Shown piece after piece: positions 1-11,670 of a stretch of 64,000 nucleotides of DNA. Under the pieces are notes generated by a model. That model searched no databases, was not told where the DNA came from, and worked only from the letters and a program-made list of their open reading frames with translations. The DNA comes from Rhabditoides inermis (taxonomy: Eukaryota; Nematoda; Chromadorea; Rhabditida; Rhabditidae), in the NCBI GenBank assembly GCA_963966185.1, contig CAWZYM010000299.1:124001-188000 (forward strand), given 5' to 3'. Each line of letters starts with the position of its first letter. The first letter of the stretch is position 1. The position numbers and the translations under genes are program-made.

Positions 1-2581
1 ACACGATCGTCTCGCCAGACACCTTCCAGTTGCGCTGAAACAGGGATACGGTAAACAGATAAACAACTGTTCCTACAATGCGCCACAGTTGAACGCACCT
101 TCTGGACAAAGGCGGTCGTCTCGGGGGCGGCAGAGAAGAGCAGAAGCTGGGTGGCGTCCTTGACAGACACGCGCTTGAACGCCTTCTCCATGCACTCGGC
201 AATCTTGTTCCTGAACAAATCAATAAATTATCATTCAACACAACACTATCAATGGAAAACAATCAAATAGCCGTACCTGACAGTGTCCATCATGATGCGA
301 GTGAAGACGGCATAGTAGGGCGCAGGGATCGTCTTCTCGGTGAGCACAACCTAAAGCGACTTGTCATCGGGGAAAGAGGAAAATGCGATAGGCCAAGATC
401 GGCCCGTACCTTGTTGTAGGCTCCCTCCATGAGGCTCTGCTCCAGCTTGACGGGGCACGAGATGAACGGGTTCGTCGTCTGCACCTGCTGCGGGATCTGC
501 TCCAGAAGCTCAAAAGAAAGGATTGCACAATTCAGATAAACATGGAATGACCACAGTGCCAACTACTGTTAATAAATGAACTAAAACTTAAAGTCAAAGT
601 ACCGTAACCCAATAACGAACCATGTGGAAGTCGGAGAGGCGGTTACTGGCGAGGAGGAACATGAGATTGAGACCCATCATGAGGTGGCGGTTCGCAGAGG
701 CGGGGAACGCATCCATAGACTGGTAGAACGCCATAACCTGCACAACAAAACAGATAACATCATAAAATATAAGAAACAGAATAGATGAAACAAAAACAAA
801 AGTACGAACGCACCTGGTTGATCGAGTCCTCAAAGGCGAGCATATCTTGCTTGAGCACCGCCAGTAGCGCCGACAGCTCGTACATGTCCTCTGAAAACAA
901 TGAATTATATCTGGATTACAAAATCTATATTTTGTTCACGTCTACTTCTACAGACCAGTGATTCTTTTGACCAGGTGCGGGCAGCGCGGGGCGACTCCGG
1001 TCCAGAGAGTGGTGTAGGGCAGCTTCATGGCGGCGAGGGGACTGCGAGAGGGGGACGGCGAGCGGGGGCGCTGCGTGCGCGACGGAGACAGTTCGGACGC
1101 CTTCTTCAGAAGGGCCAGCTGCTCCTCGGCCACCGTGCGACCGGGAGACGGCGCACCGGCCACTTTGGCAGGAGAGAACGACGAGGCCGGGGTCTTGGCA
1201 GCGACAGTCTTCAAGGCAGTAGCCTCGTTGGCAGTCTTGAGCGGAGTCACCGGAGCAGCAACAGCCGTCTTGACTGGAGTCGTCGCCTTGGGAGTCTTTG
1301 CAGAAGCGGCAGTCTTGACCAGCGTCACCTCGTTGGCAGTCTTCATGGGTGTGACGGGCGCGGCGACCGCAGTCTTGACGGGTGTCGCAGGCGCGCTCTT
1401 CTTCGCCTCCTTGTCAGACTTCATCGACACCGAGAGATCCGACTTCTGTCTGTCAGTGGGAGCGTTCTTGGCAGTGGCTAGTGGCGTCACCGGAGCAGCC
1501 AGCGCAGTCTTGACGGGAGTTGCCTTGGCCGTCTTGTCATTGGCAGTCTTGAGCGGAGTCGCGGGAGCAGCGCGCGCAGTCTTAAGTGTCTTGGCGCTCT
1601 TCGACGACTTGCTCGACTTGTTGGGCGAGGCGGCGCGCGCAGTCCTCATGGGAGTGGCGGGCGTCTCCTTGGCCGTCTTGAGCGGAGTGACCGTCTTCGA
1701 CATGAGCACGGCCTCCATGTTGGGAGCAGGGCTGGCCGAGCGAGAGACGGACGCGCCGCGCGCCTCCCGCGCAGTCTTCATCGCTTCGGTGAGAGAAACG
1801 CCGCGCTGAGGGGACGTCTTCCTGCTCTTGGAAGACCTGCTCGACTTGACTGACTTGTTGGGCGACTTGACGCGCGCCGTCTTGAGCGGCGTCGACGGCG
1901 CCTCGTTGGCAGTCTGCAGGGGAGAAGTGGCCGGCCGCTTCAGAAGTGTCGACGTCGGCGTCTTTGCCGTCTTCATCTCCGTCACCGTGGCAGCCACGGC
2001 AGTCTTGGCGGGGGTGACGTCGCTGGCCGTCTTCAGAGGAGTCTTGGGAGAGATGCGGCTAGTGTTGATGGGAGAGGGGGAGGAGGGACGGCGCGAAGAG
2101 CGCTCGGCAGCGGTGCGGGTCGAGCGGGAGGAGACCGACTCGGCGGGAGAGGGCGAGCGCTCCGTCTTGTCCTGCACCGTCTTGGGCGCGGGCGAGCGAG
2201 CCGTGCGCACACTGTCCACCTCCATCGCCACGACCACCCGCTCGTCCGCCCTCACGATAGGCTTCGCGGGCAGATTCGTATTCGTTTTCGGTTCATTTTC
2301 TTTGTCTGAACAAACTAATAAACCAAGAACAAAGAGAGCAAAGCGTACTGTGCATGTTGGCGACCGTCTGCGCGTCCGACAGCACCTCGCTGTTCAGCGC
2401 ATCCTGAAATTTTTTTTAAAATACAAATAGAAGATAAACACACAAATAAAACACTTTCAAAACTGTTTAAAAAGCAACCCACTTTGAGCTGCTCGATGGC
2501 ATTTTCGATGGCGGGGAGGTCGCGCTTGGCGTCCTGCGCCCACAGATCCAACAGCTTCTTGTGCAGCTGAACGGCCGACAT
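1..2581 (-). CDS. rpn-12: 26S proteasome non-ATPase subunit RPN12/PSMD8, 3' end outside window
   Basis: Exons (minus strand, 5' to 3'): 2483-2581, 2349-2403, 956-2305, 814-890, 621-737, 410-508, 277-350, 99-210, and 34 running off the left edge. All phases agree. Rpn12 is a lid subunit of the 19S regulatory particle. Recognisable family segments are the LNLMFLLASNR helix, the VKLEQSLMEGAYNKV stretch and the IAECMEKAFK region. The ATG lies 9 nt behind a TTGCAG acceptor with no obvious upstream exon, which suggests trans-splicing. Exon 3 (450 codons) is odd: it is almost entirely S/T-P and K-T-A repeats such as TPLKTA and TPVKTA, and it separates the N-terminal helix from the rest. It is in frame on both sides. 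Family members are usually 250-350 residues; this one exceeds 670. The family call is firm; inclusion of all of exon 3 is inferred. Confidence 0.9.
1000..2200 (-). repeat. Coding low-complexity K-T-A / T-P repeat inside rpn-12 exon 3
   Basis: About 400 codons contain roughly twenty imperfect TPLKTA / TPVKTA / MKTA motifs, with SRS, SPS and KSSKSSK stretches. The composition is basic and rich in Ser, Thr, Pro, Lys and Ala, like a disordered tail with many proline-directed phosphorylation sites. No stop codon interrupts it. The opposite strand also has long open frames, a side effect of the biased codon use. Confidence 0.85.
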
Positions 2582-3159
2582 CCTCGCACACTGCAACGAG
2601 AGGAAATGACAATAGCAAAAAAGGAAACGAAACAAAGAACCAATCAAGCATTCAAATCACAAACGACGAAAAGTTCGAGAAAACGAGAACAGGACAGATT
2701 TCTTTGACGAGACGTATTTTAATTTGTGTGTGGTATGAGTATAAATTTTATGACATCAACAATGAAAATAAAAAGAAACTATCAGAAATGAAAACAAAAC
2801 AAAGTCAGCTGAATGATGACAAACACTTGTAGTGTTATGAAATAGTGCATTATTGTGCAGTGAAAGTGTATGCACCAAGATGCACGATCTTTTTGGTGCA
2901 AAATTTCGGCTCAATAAAACAACTTTTTTGTGTGAATACTTTTTGTAATCTAAATTCTCATGAAAACGGTCAGGTATATCTACAGCAATTTCCCATGACG
3001 TCCTCAGCTTGTGTCGGGTTTCTAGCACGGCTAAACAAGCAGCGAACGTAAGTGGGGAGGTTTTTCCTGTTTTTCGGCTGCGTCTGCCGGATCTTTCCGT
3101 TGCTGAACGGCAAGGTAACCAGTTCCATATTGTCACATTTTTCGTTCAGTGACGGCAGG
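2582..3159. promoter_or_regulatory. Divergent intergenic region between rpn-12 and the BTB-kelch gene
   Basis: About 580 bp separate two oppositely transcribed start codons, so promoters for both genes probably lie here. Each ATG follows a splice acceptor: TTGCAG at 2591-2596 on the minus strand and TTCGTTCAG ending at 3149 on the plus strand. No outron exon can be defined. I see no clear TATA box. Confidence 0.5.
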
Positions 3160-4188
3160 ATGTGTGATATGAAGATTGTTTCTCGCGGCAACGCGGACAA
3201 CGGCGATGCAGGATGCGAGGTGAGGAGTGGAGTGTGTTTTGTACCTAAAACCGAGTGCCGTAGAGTGTTTCAGTTCATGGCACACATGAGCGTTCTGGCG
3301 GCCGCGTCTCCGCACTTCGACCTCATGTTCAACTCGGAGTTCAAGGAGTCCATCGTCGGAGAAGTGAAGCTGGTGCGTTTGATGTTCTCATTCCTATTAT
3401 CACGGTCTTATCAGCCATCGCGTCTGAATCACTCATTTATGTGGTAGTTCTTCTGTCTGCTCGTTATGCATATGTATGATACATATGTCGTGTTCAACTA
3501 TAAGTCCTAGGACATGGATTCCGAGGTGGTGGACCAGCTACTCGACTACATGTACACCTACAACCTCGAGATCAGTGAGTTATTTCCCTTTTGATTAGAT
3601 AGTGATAGATAAAGAAGGTAGAAAGTAAAAAAAAATAGTATAAAAAGGTCGTTTCGCTGTGTTGGTTTGTTTGGCTTATTTTGGTTCAATGTCAGACGAG
3701 TCGAACGCGTCTTGCCTGCTGCCGGAAGCCGCCTACCTACAGCTGGATGACCTCAGGAAGCAGTGCCACAAGTGAGCAGATCGGTTATCTCATTGTCTAC
3801 TGGTTACTGGTATTGCAAGGATATCAACAGCTTCTGTAGTTACAATACCCCAGACCGAATTGTATGTTCCTGCTTCATGCTTTGAAAGGGGCCTGTACGG
3901 CTGATGCGAGCAGGGCTGGCGAGATGGCTAGGTGAGTGGGTGATGTATGTTATGTTGTGTGTTTTTATTGTGCTTTCTTGTTTCGGTGATCCACGCCGCA
4001 GCGTAAAATCACCTGTTAACATTGTGAGGAAATTCCAAAATGTATCGTTTCAGTCTCCTGCCACTGATGCGTCTTGTCAATATGGAGAAGGACTTTCTGC
4101 TGGAGACTGTCGGCAAGGAACCGCTCATCACTGATGATGCCGTTTGCTTCCGTATATATCACGACTCTATTGTGGTGCGCGATGGTTG

Positions 4189-4228
<40 letters not shown>

Positions 4229-4229
4229 A

Positions 4230-4264
<35 letters not shown>

Positions 4265-7234
4265 ATTCCAGATGTTGGCTAGGAGATTCTGGACGGGGCC
4301 GTTCGACACTGAGCAGCGGGAACAGTTTGGACTGGCGGCGCAGTGGGAGGAAGGCTCCGAGCTACCTCATCCTAGTCATTCACAGTGGATTGTGACTGTG
4401 AAGAGAGAAGAGAGAAATGCATCGAGCTGTATATATATATATATATATATATATATTTGGAATATAAGGTTCCACTCCACTTTTTTGCTTTCAAACGCAC
4501 ATGCATTCGATTGCGTATCGATTAGCTTCGCCGCGCGTTTTCAACTGATTTGCATACCCACTTTCATGGCATCTTCAGTCTCTCACTGCTGCGCTACGTT
4601 GTTGACAACGATGACTGGATGCATCAATTCACGGATATCAACTATCGCAATGGGTAGGAAACGTGCTCATAATAATATGAGACCATCATTCCTCGCAGCT
4701 CGATGCAGATTGTTGCTGTGGCGGTGAGAGACACATCGATTGTCGTCGCCGTTTCTGGACCCGAGACTATCTATGCGTGTGACCCTGCATCAGGTGTGAT
4801 GTTCAGTATTTGAGGTAGATTTTACCTCTCATCTTCTCAGAATCCCTCTTCTCTGTGGTTTGCGCGTTCCCTGGTTCGCTGAAGGAAGGCTTTGCTCTGT
4901 CTTGTACGAACGACCGCATATTCGTCATCGGAGGCGAGGACGACAACAATTGCTTGCAGAGTGTATACGAGCGTGTGCTCACCGGCGAGTGGGTCGATAT
5001 CGCGCCTATCAGTCGAGTAAGTGAGGGGGCGGCAAGATGTTGGCTAGAATGGCGTACAGGTAATTCTCTTCAATAATGTCATTACTAACGCCTTGGAAAC
5101 ACAATAAATGTGTTCCGAAGAAACGGACGCCACCGTGATGAGAATCAGTAAGGTCTTCATTTCCAATCATTGGAATCACGTTGCTTGCGCCCGACCGGTG
5201 CGTAGACACCCATGACGCGCTAGCAGTGTGAGAATATTTGAACTGAAGAAATGGCGAAACGGGCACGTCAATGAAACATTTCACCATGTGTAATTGGTAT
5301 TATTTTCCTGCAAAGTAACTCGTTCAATATAAAAAAAATCTGAAAAGAATGTAAATTTCATAGTGTATATCACACTGTCTCTGTAAGAATCGGACGAGGT
5401 GGTTACTAGCAGCTATGTCAGCGCACATTAAGGTTATCGAAGGTCCTCTACAAGATGCACTTAGTCGTTTTTGTCAAATATGCAAATTTGGCCCATTAAG
5501 GGACCACTACCTCAAATCGGTCAGTTTTTTTGTCAAAACACTTCAAATAAGAACTCGTTCGATTCCTTATACGATTTTAAGAACTTTTTCATATACTGAA
5601 CTTTTCGAAAAAATCTGATTTGAAAAAGTTATGACAAAAAATGAAAAATTTGCATATTTTTAATGTTTATGAGTATGTTCCGATCCGAAAAAAACAAAAA
5701 TGAATTACACCATTAGAAAGAGCGTTTTATGTTTAGTTTGCATAATTTTTAACACAGAAATCGATTGTACCGTCTTTCGCCATCCAGACGATTGAAAGTG
5801 GTCCAGGCAGCAGAAATGGGGCTGTGTGAACGTTTTCATGTTATATCAATCCGAAAAAACAAAAAAACAAAATACACCATCAGAATCTACGTGTTTTGTT
5901 TTGTAAATGAGCACGTTTTCACGAAAATCGATTGCACCGTCTTTCACCATCCGGATAGTTGAAAATGATCTGTAAACATTGCACACAGTTCTGTTCAGTT
6001 TACCGTTGTATCAATCTGAATTAACTAAAACAGATTGTAGTATCAGAATCTACGTATTTTGTCCTTTATACGGAACGCGTGAATTCTCGTGTTTTCTTGA
6101 GAAATGAATTCAACTGTAACTTATTAACAACGTTAATCAATCCTTTTTGACAACTTTCAACTGTCCGGATGGTGAAAGACGGTGCAATCGTTTTTCGTGA
6201 AAACGTGCTCATTTTCAAAACAAAACACGTAGATTCTGATGGTGTATTCAGTTTTTGTTTTTTCGGATTGTAACATGAAAAAAAATAACATGAAAACGTT
6301 CACACAGCCCCATTTCTGCTGCCTGGACCACTTTCAATCGTCTGGATGGCGAAAGACGGTACAATCGATTTCTGTGTTAAAAATCATGCAAACTAAACAT
6401 AAAACGCTCTTTCTAATGGTGTAATTCATTTTTGTTTTTTTCGGATCGGAACATACTCATAAAAATTAAAAATATGCAAATTTTTCATTTTTTTGGTCAT
6501 TACTTTTCGGGTCATAACAAATCAGATTTTTTTCGAAAAGTTCAGTATATGAAAAAGTTCTTAAAATCGGATAAGAAATCGAACGAGTTTTTATTTGAAG
6601 TGTTTTGACAAAAACTGACCGATTTGAGGTAGTGGTCCCTTAATGGGACAAATTTGCGTATTTGACAAAAACGACTAATTGCATCTTGTAGAGGACCTTC
6701 GATAACCCTATTGTGCGCTGACATAGCTCCTAGTAACCACATGCCCGAAAAGTGTTCGATTCTTACAGAGACGGTGTGATATGTGTTCAGACTGTGAGCT
6801 ACTCGGCGGTGGCTGAATGCGATGGTCGCCTTCTCGTAGTGGGCGGATATGGCAACGGCCACATCTCTAATGCATCGGGCGGACTGTGTCAGGTTATTGA
6901 CATTATCAGACGAATTTCATAGAGAGTACTTTATTCATGATATGTATATAATTTCTTTCAGGAAGATAATTTGTCTGCAACTATGCCTTTAAATTTTACT
7001 ATACGGCCTAGCGGAATCTTGTTTAGACTCAATGTACACATTCAGATGCTGCACAAGGGTGCGTGGACCGATCTGCCGACCCTCGACCACGCTCGTAGCG
7101 ATCACGCGCTAGTCGTGCTGGATGATGTGAGTGAGAGTGAATGAGATGCAGTTATCGATATGTTCTAGGTGCTATACGCGATCGGAGGCGATGCCGCGCC
7201 GCACTCTGTCGAGACCATGCGACTCGAGCGGTGA
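3160..7234 (+). CDS. BTB-BACK-kelch protein
   Basis: Twelve exons: 3160-3372, 3511-3574, 3696-3771, 4054-4174, 4272-4384, 4579-4653, 4699-4793, 4841-5059, 5121-5197, 6791-6892, 6962-7126, 7169-7234. Phases agree throughout and give 461 residues. The N-terminus is a BTB domain (HMSVLAAASPHF, FKES, LLDYMYTYNLEI). A short BACK-like segment follows (LLETVGKEPLI), then about four kelch blades with GG turns (RIFVIGGED, LLVVGGYGNG, VLYAIGGDA) and W-xx-L/A motifs. Such proteins are commonly substrate adaptors for CUL3 ubiquitin ligases. The ATG is 10 nt behind a TTCGTTCAG acceptor. An AATAAA signal lies at 7321. The exon 4/5 border, next to a GA array, is the least certain part. Intron 9 carries a foldback transposon. 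Confidence 0.85.
4190..4264 (+). repeat. (GA)n microsatellite in kelch intron 4
   Basis: A purine-only, mostly GA array starts about 15 nt after the proposed 5' splice site and ends just before the next acceptor. Frames through it give meaningless RERERE peptides. Confidence 0.9.
4430..4456 (+). repeat. (TA)n microsatellite
   Basis: Alternating TA run inside kelch intron 5. Confidence 0.9.
5366..6783. mobile_element. Foldback/MITE-type element, arms of about 600 bp
   Basis: The left arm, starting near TATCACACTGTCTCTG at 5368, reappears as its reverse complement ending near 6782. Matches continue inward for about 600 bp on each side, for example the AATCTACGTGTTTTGT segments near 5884 and 6230. 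No transposase frame is visible, so it is presumably non-autonomous. It lies in kelch intron 9 and its right end is only 8-9 nt from the splice acceptor at 6790. Confidence 0.85.
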
Positions 7235-7326
7235 ATGGAGGAAGACGAAGAGAAGAAGAAGATACGACTGTATTCTTTAATGCTTTATATTATTGTTGTA
7301 GCTCGATTTTGTGTCGTTGTAAATAA

Positions 7327-7640
7327 AGTGAAATTATCTTTTAAAAGGACTTCCGTAAGAGAAGAGTTTGTGTTACTCAACGTAATGCAACAAAAGCTCA
7401 TGCATTTTATCATCAATCGCAATAGTAAACAAACCTGCTCTTTCTGCAATTAAAACTAATGCGAGCAAATGTTGTATGTCGGGAAATTGATTTCGGTATC
7501 CGATCGATTATATATAACTTGTTGAACTATTGGAGCAGGTTTGTGTACTATTTCGATTGATAAAATGCATGAGCTTTTGTTGCATTACGTTAAGTAACAC
7601 AAACTCTTCTCTTACGGAAGTCCTTTTAAAAGATAATAAA
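7327..7640. mobile_element. Foldback MITE after the kelch gene
   Basis: The terminal segment TATCTTTTAAAAGGACTTCC at about 7335 is repeated inverted at about 7615-7635. The inverted match continues through the TTACTCAACGTAATGCAACA segment to the GCATTTTATCA and GGTTTGTG boxes. The arms are about 110 bp. A one-armed relative occurs at 26150-26270. It begins right after the kelch polyadenylation signal. Confidence 0.85.
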
Positions 7641-8150
7641 TGTACTTTTATTGAATTTCATATAAATCTATCTACATTAACATGAACCACAAAACATTTT
7701 TTTAAAGAAATCCAACAGTTCACTCACCTTGTTGAGTCCAAAACTGTATAAAATTTGCAAAAAAGAGTTTAGGTAATGCTGATGGGAAAATTTACAATTC
7801 CAATGTCATTTCTATGTAAAATCATATATAACAAAAGTTTTGCCGCCAGCCGGAACCGAACTCGAGCCATGTGTCTCAACGGGCGCAATCGCTAACCACA
7901 ACACTACTGTGCGCACGGAAAACGCGATCTAAACGATATCAGTGCAATCCACAGGCAGTGCGGATTGTGCACCTCCTGTCTGCTGGGGGCAGCCGGTGCG
8001 CGCCACCCCCCCCCCCCCCTAGAAAACGTTCCGTACACGGGGGATTGCCTGCCCCTCAGGGGGCGCGCGCGCGTATCTCGCTTCCTACAACAGCTAGCGT
8101 TACCAAAATCGAAACTTAACCATTTTCTAACATCCTGATAACATCTATCA
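7641..8150 (-). repeat. Dispersed repeat with a tRNA-like (SINE) segment
   Basis: Parts of this segment recur inverted at about 25880-26160. On the minus strand, 7850-7935 reads as an A-box-like GTGGTTAGCGATTGCGCC followed by a B-box-like GAGTTCGGTTCC, a degenerate tRNA-derived head. A poly-C tract lies at about 8007-8021. No gene is seen. Confidence 0.6.
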
Positions 8151-8699
8151 GCATCACATTGTTCTCGTAAAGATTCTAAGGAACCTTTCGTTCAATCGCC
8201 TTTTGCCGATTCTAGCGCGCGACTAGGGTTAACACAAACCAACCAGCGCTGCCGCGCTGGTTGTAATTATTTTGGTGCTTAAATTTTCAATGGCTGGTAC
8301 GTGTTATTTGTATCTCCTACCACGTGTTGGGTAACTGCGACCTAATCTGTTCAGTTACTCGTTTTTATCCTTGGTTAGTAGTATCCGAATAGTTGAATTA
8401 TGGCATAGATAGTTTGTTTGTTTGTTTATCAGTCTGATTCCGACATATAATAAAGATGCTGTAATTCTTTGACACTTGAAACAGTGTTTTGTTAAGTATT
8501 CTGGTAGGTTCTGCCAAGAATTTGAAGAAATTCCTGTTTGATAAGTGTCTTTTGTAGTGAAACATGAAATTGGAAAAAAATCGTGTGGTCAACTGTACTA
8601 TCGGCCAGCTCCTGGCCCGTAACAGGATTGAGTTCTGTGCGAGACCATTTCAGTACTGTTCAGATCCTGGCTTGTTCTAATGTTCCCAGTAAAGATTTT

Positions 8700-8795
8700 G
8701 TTTCAATCAAAAGTTTGCTGCGAGATTCGAACCCGCGACTTTATGCTTTGTAATCGGCAATGCCATTTGGCCACGGGACCATGTTGAAATGGTCA
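8700..8795 (-). repeat. tRNA-derived SINE-like segment
   Basis: On the minus strand the segment has an A-box-like TGGCCAAATGGCATTGCC and a B-box GGGTTCGAATCTC at tRNA-like spacing. The stems are too degenerate for a functional tRNA. The rest of 8150-9000 shows no gene. Confidence 0.6.
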
Positions 8796-9027
8796 TTTTT
8801 ACCATTTGTTAAGAAATTGACACGCACGCTTACAACCACGACCACCGATAGCTTAGCTGACAACTGTCTGGGATTGTCACACAATGATCGACCACGCTTC
8901 GATCCACTCACGTCAACTCTCCATCCAAATCGAAACCGTCAGCCACCCATTTAAATAAAACCAACAAGACATTTGCACAAAACTGTTTTTTCCAGACGGA
9001 TCGAACTGTATTAGATTACGTTTGAGG

Positions 9028-9085
9028 CATGTATAGGCTTAGGCATGTATAGGCATGTATAGGCATGTTAGGCATGTATAGGCTG
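9028..9085 (+). repeat. Minisatellite, unit AGGCATGTAT
   Basis: Five to six imperfect 10 bp copies are interspersed with AGGCTTAGG and AGGCTGAGG variants. Confidence 0.85.
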
Positions 9086-9094
9086 AGGCTTATA

Positions 9095-9440
9095 TTGTGT
9101 GTGGTGTAGTAGAGGGCGGCCGCGGCCGCAAGAGCGAGCGCAGTGACAGTGGCGGGGGCGAGGGCGGGCCAGAACATGGCAGGAGTGGCGGGAGCAGCAT
9201 CCGAGGCGCCTCCCTCGGAGCCAGGCGCGCCCGTCACCACCTCGTTTTGCCAGTCTGCACAGTATGGTTCTTCGACCGTCTGGTTCTGGTCACCATTGTT
9301 GATGGAACCTGGCGTTTTCGGGTGGGGTATGAGCAATGATCCGGTCTTCTGGTCTGCCAACACCGCCTTGAGAGGCGTGTACAGCTTGCCGATGTCGGAG
9401 TCGGGCCTGCCCCTCGAGCTTCTTCTTCATCTCACCGAAT
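9095..9440 (-). CDS. Possible terminal coding exon with a C-terminal membrane anchor
   Basis: A GC-rich segment unlike its AT-rich surroundings has an open minus-strand frame that includes LYTPLKAVLADQKTG, PHPKTPGSINNGD and an Ala-rich hydrophobic helix (TVTALALAAAAALYY). The stop lies about 35 codons further on. The composition suggests a real exon of a tail-anchored or single-pass protein. I cannot find upstream exons or name a family. A pseudogene fragment is possible. Confidence 0.35.
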
Positions 9441-9880
9441 AACACCTTAAAGTTTAACGACAGTTGGCACAGTATAACTGATAAATTGAGATACCAGACG
9501 CTAGTTCATTTTTCACTTTCCTGAGCGGTAAGCGTTGAGAACGGGACGAAATTGCATACGTAATGTAGGGAAATGAACTGTGCCACCAGCGCAGCAACTA
9601 CCGTAACCGCGTCATATTCTGAAAAGGGATCTAACATTGAATGGGATGGAGTTGCGAGGGATTGTTTCCACTGGTTGTGCCAATAATAGGGACCACAACG
9701 AGATTTTCTGATGTTTGAATTCGAGAGGGCGCGCCCTCTCGTTTGTGCTGGTTATCCCCAGAATGCTCCGAAACGACTTTTCCAGGATGAAGCTCTTTTC
9801 CTAATGTGGAAGTGATTTCCACTGTGATATTTTATTTGTATCTCTATTCGATAGAGTTGTAGAAAGTTGTGTGCAGTTTG
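9441..9880. other. No gene seen
   Basis: AT-rich sequence with one palindrome near 9722-9740 (GAGAGGGCGCGCCCTCTC). That motif also occurs at the ends of repeats near 29460 and 36297. Confidence 0.6.
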
Positions 9881-9884
9881 ATTG

Positions 9885-10480
9885 ATCTTGAAGCGAGATA
9901 CGGAGCGAGATCTCTTTTGGCTTAGGATAAGGCTCGCGCCAGAATTCTCAAGAAGCGATATCCAAAGGTCATATTATCAACAATGTGAACTCGTCCAAAT
10001 CATGCTAGTTAGATTCGCACTGTTCCGTAGGCCAGATCACTGGTCGACGGCATCTTTGTATAGTTTCATTCAGGGAGATAGTTGGGGCCTCTGTGCATTT
10101 GACTACAGAAATAAAGATACTCATTTTCCGTGCGGGACCACACACCGGGCAGTCGGTGGAAATGATCTCGCAGGCTGCAATTTTGAAGCGCATGCTCATT
10201 TCTGGACGCAATTGAAAAGGCACGAGATCATTTTCACCGACTGCTCGGTGTGTGGTCCCGCACGGAAAATGAGTATCTTCATTTCTGTAGTCAAATGTAC
10301 AATGCCCCCAACTATCTTCCTGAAGAAAACTATATCTCTTCTCTGAAAGAAGTTATGCGCGATCCCGCGCGCGCATTAGGCGAAAGGCCAGCGTGTTTCG
10401 TGTCCTTCCTTCCCGTCACGACTTTTTCCAACTTGAAGTTATGCGCGATCCCGCGTGCACGTGAACAGAACAGGTGTGAC
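9885..10480 (+). repeat. Dispersed repeat, copy also at 36310-36530
   Basis: CTTTTGGCTTAGGATAAGGC, the GCGATATCCAAAGGTCAT box, the TTCCGTAGGCCAGATCACTGG box and AAGTTATGCGCGATC recur in the same order at 36318-36500. A separate foldback (10070-10315) interrupts this copy but not the other, so it inserted later. Confidence 0.8.
10070..10315. mobile_element. Nested foldback MITE
   Basis: Arms of about 100 bp include ACTCATTTTCCGTGCGGGAC at 10110 and its complement at 10260, with AGATAGTTGGGG and CCCCAACTATCT near the ends. It is absent from the related copy at 36.4 kb. Confidence 0.85.
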
Positions 10481-10489
10481 ATATAGTTA

Positions 10490-10745
10490 GAATTTGTGAA
10501 TGGTATATAGGTCAATTTTACTCAAAGCGGTTTTAAAAGATGAGAGGGAGGAGCACCCCACTACTGTATCGGGAAGCTCGTTCCAAACCCTCACTACTCT
10601 TACCGCGAAACTACCATATACCAGCGAATTGGAGACGGTCGACTTTCTCAGCTGACGCCTATTCGGTCGTCTCCCGCTCTGGCGAGAAGGCGGAAGTACC
10701 TGCAGGATTCCGCTCAACTCATCAGACTCCATGCCCGCCAGTATC
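10490..10745 (-). pseudogene. Non-LTR retrotransposon (LINE) C-terminal remnant
   Basis: The minus-strand frame ends with a FAVRVVRVWNELPDTVV segment and LSSFKTALSKIDL. This pattern (R-x-W-N-x-L-P, then S-F-K-x-x-L) is typical of the extreme C-terminus of LINE reverse transcriptase proteins. Only about 80 residues remain. Similar tails occur at 50062-50230 and 60600-61014. Confidence 0.7.
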
Positions 10746-11219
10746 CTAAACTATATGTCACACACTTGTCCTGTTCATATGCACCGTCCCTTGTCCGCAC
10801 TGTCCCGTCTCCTGTCCTTGTCTGGAACCGGTATAAAACACTCTTCTTCGCGCCGCGGTATCTCACTCATCCCCTCTTGATTCTCCCGGTGATTCGTGTT
10901 CATGCTCATTTGCTCATGTTATTTTCATGCTTTGCTTCCGCTCTATTTTTTGTTAAATCACATTATTTCGATTAGAGATAAATGTCTATCACTCAACTTG
11001 CACTTTGCGTGTAGTCCGCCCCGCCGCCGCCAGCATCTAAAGCGCGCCGGGTTTACATTGTTTTGATCCCGCCAACTATAACCAGGAGGAAGAGCGCAAA
11101 AGGCGCGATACCGACTGGTAGTGAGAAAATATGTTGGAAAAACTGTTTGTGAAACGTAACGGCGATCCGTGAATACGTTGTGACGTGTGGTGCATGGGAG
11201 AAAGAAGAAAGAAAAGGGC

Positions 11220-11332
11220 AGACATGAGAGAGATAATGGCAGATATTGAGAGAGATGGGCAAGGAAAGATGGAGAGAGAATGACAAAGAGAGATATGGAA
11301 AGAAAGGAAAAGAGAGAGATGGAAAGAAAGAT

Positions 11333-11385
<53 letters not shown>

Positions 11386-11390
11386 GCAAA
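11220..11390 (+). repeat. (GA)n-rich microsatellite
   Basis: Purine-rich track ending in an uninterrupted GA run at about 11338-11378. It lies between the LINE remnant and the next gene start; no gene is seen from 10750 to 11660. Confidence 0.9.
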
Positions 11391-11670
11391 AAGTGGAATA
11401 ACATTGTGTGAGAGCTGAGCGAGATAGAAGGAACAGAGGGAGGGATGTAACAGAAGGAGATAGATAGATCGTGTACTTGCAGGAAAGCAGTTTCCCCTTA
11501 TTAGCAGCATCTCATCAAATTGAAGATAATCCCTATAAATTTGGGAGACGTACAATGATGATTGGTCCTCATCGGAATTGACGACGTGTGAAGTGTGAAA
11601 TGACGTTGCCCATCCAGCCATCCCTCCACTCACCCTCTCTGCCCGTCATTTCTCTCCCCTTCTCCGCAGA

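Noticed and set aside
900..2430. Plus-strand frames opposite rpn-12 exon 3
   Set aside because: They arise from the low-complexity, stop-poor codon usage of the minus-strand repeat; no splice or domain support.
9028..9085. CRISPR-like array
   Set aside because: Ten-bp tandem units without spacers; the host is eukaryotic. No CRISPR array is present anywhere in the window.
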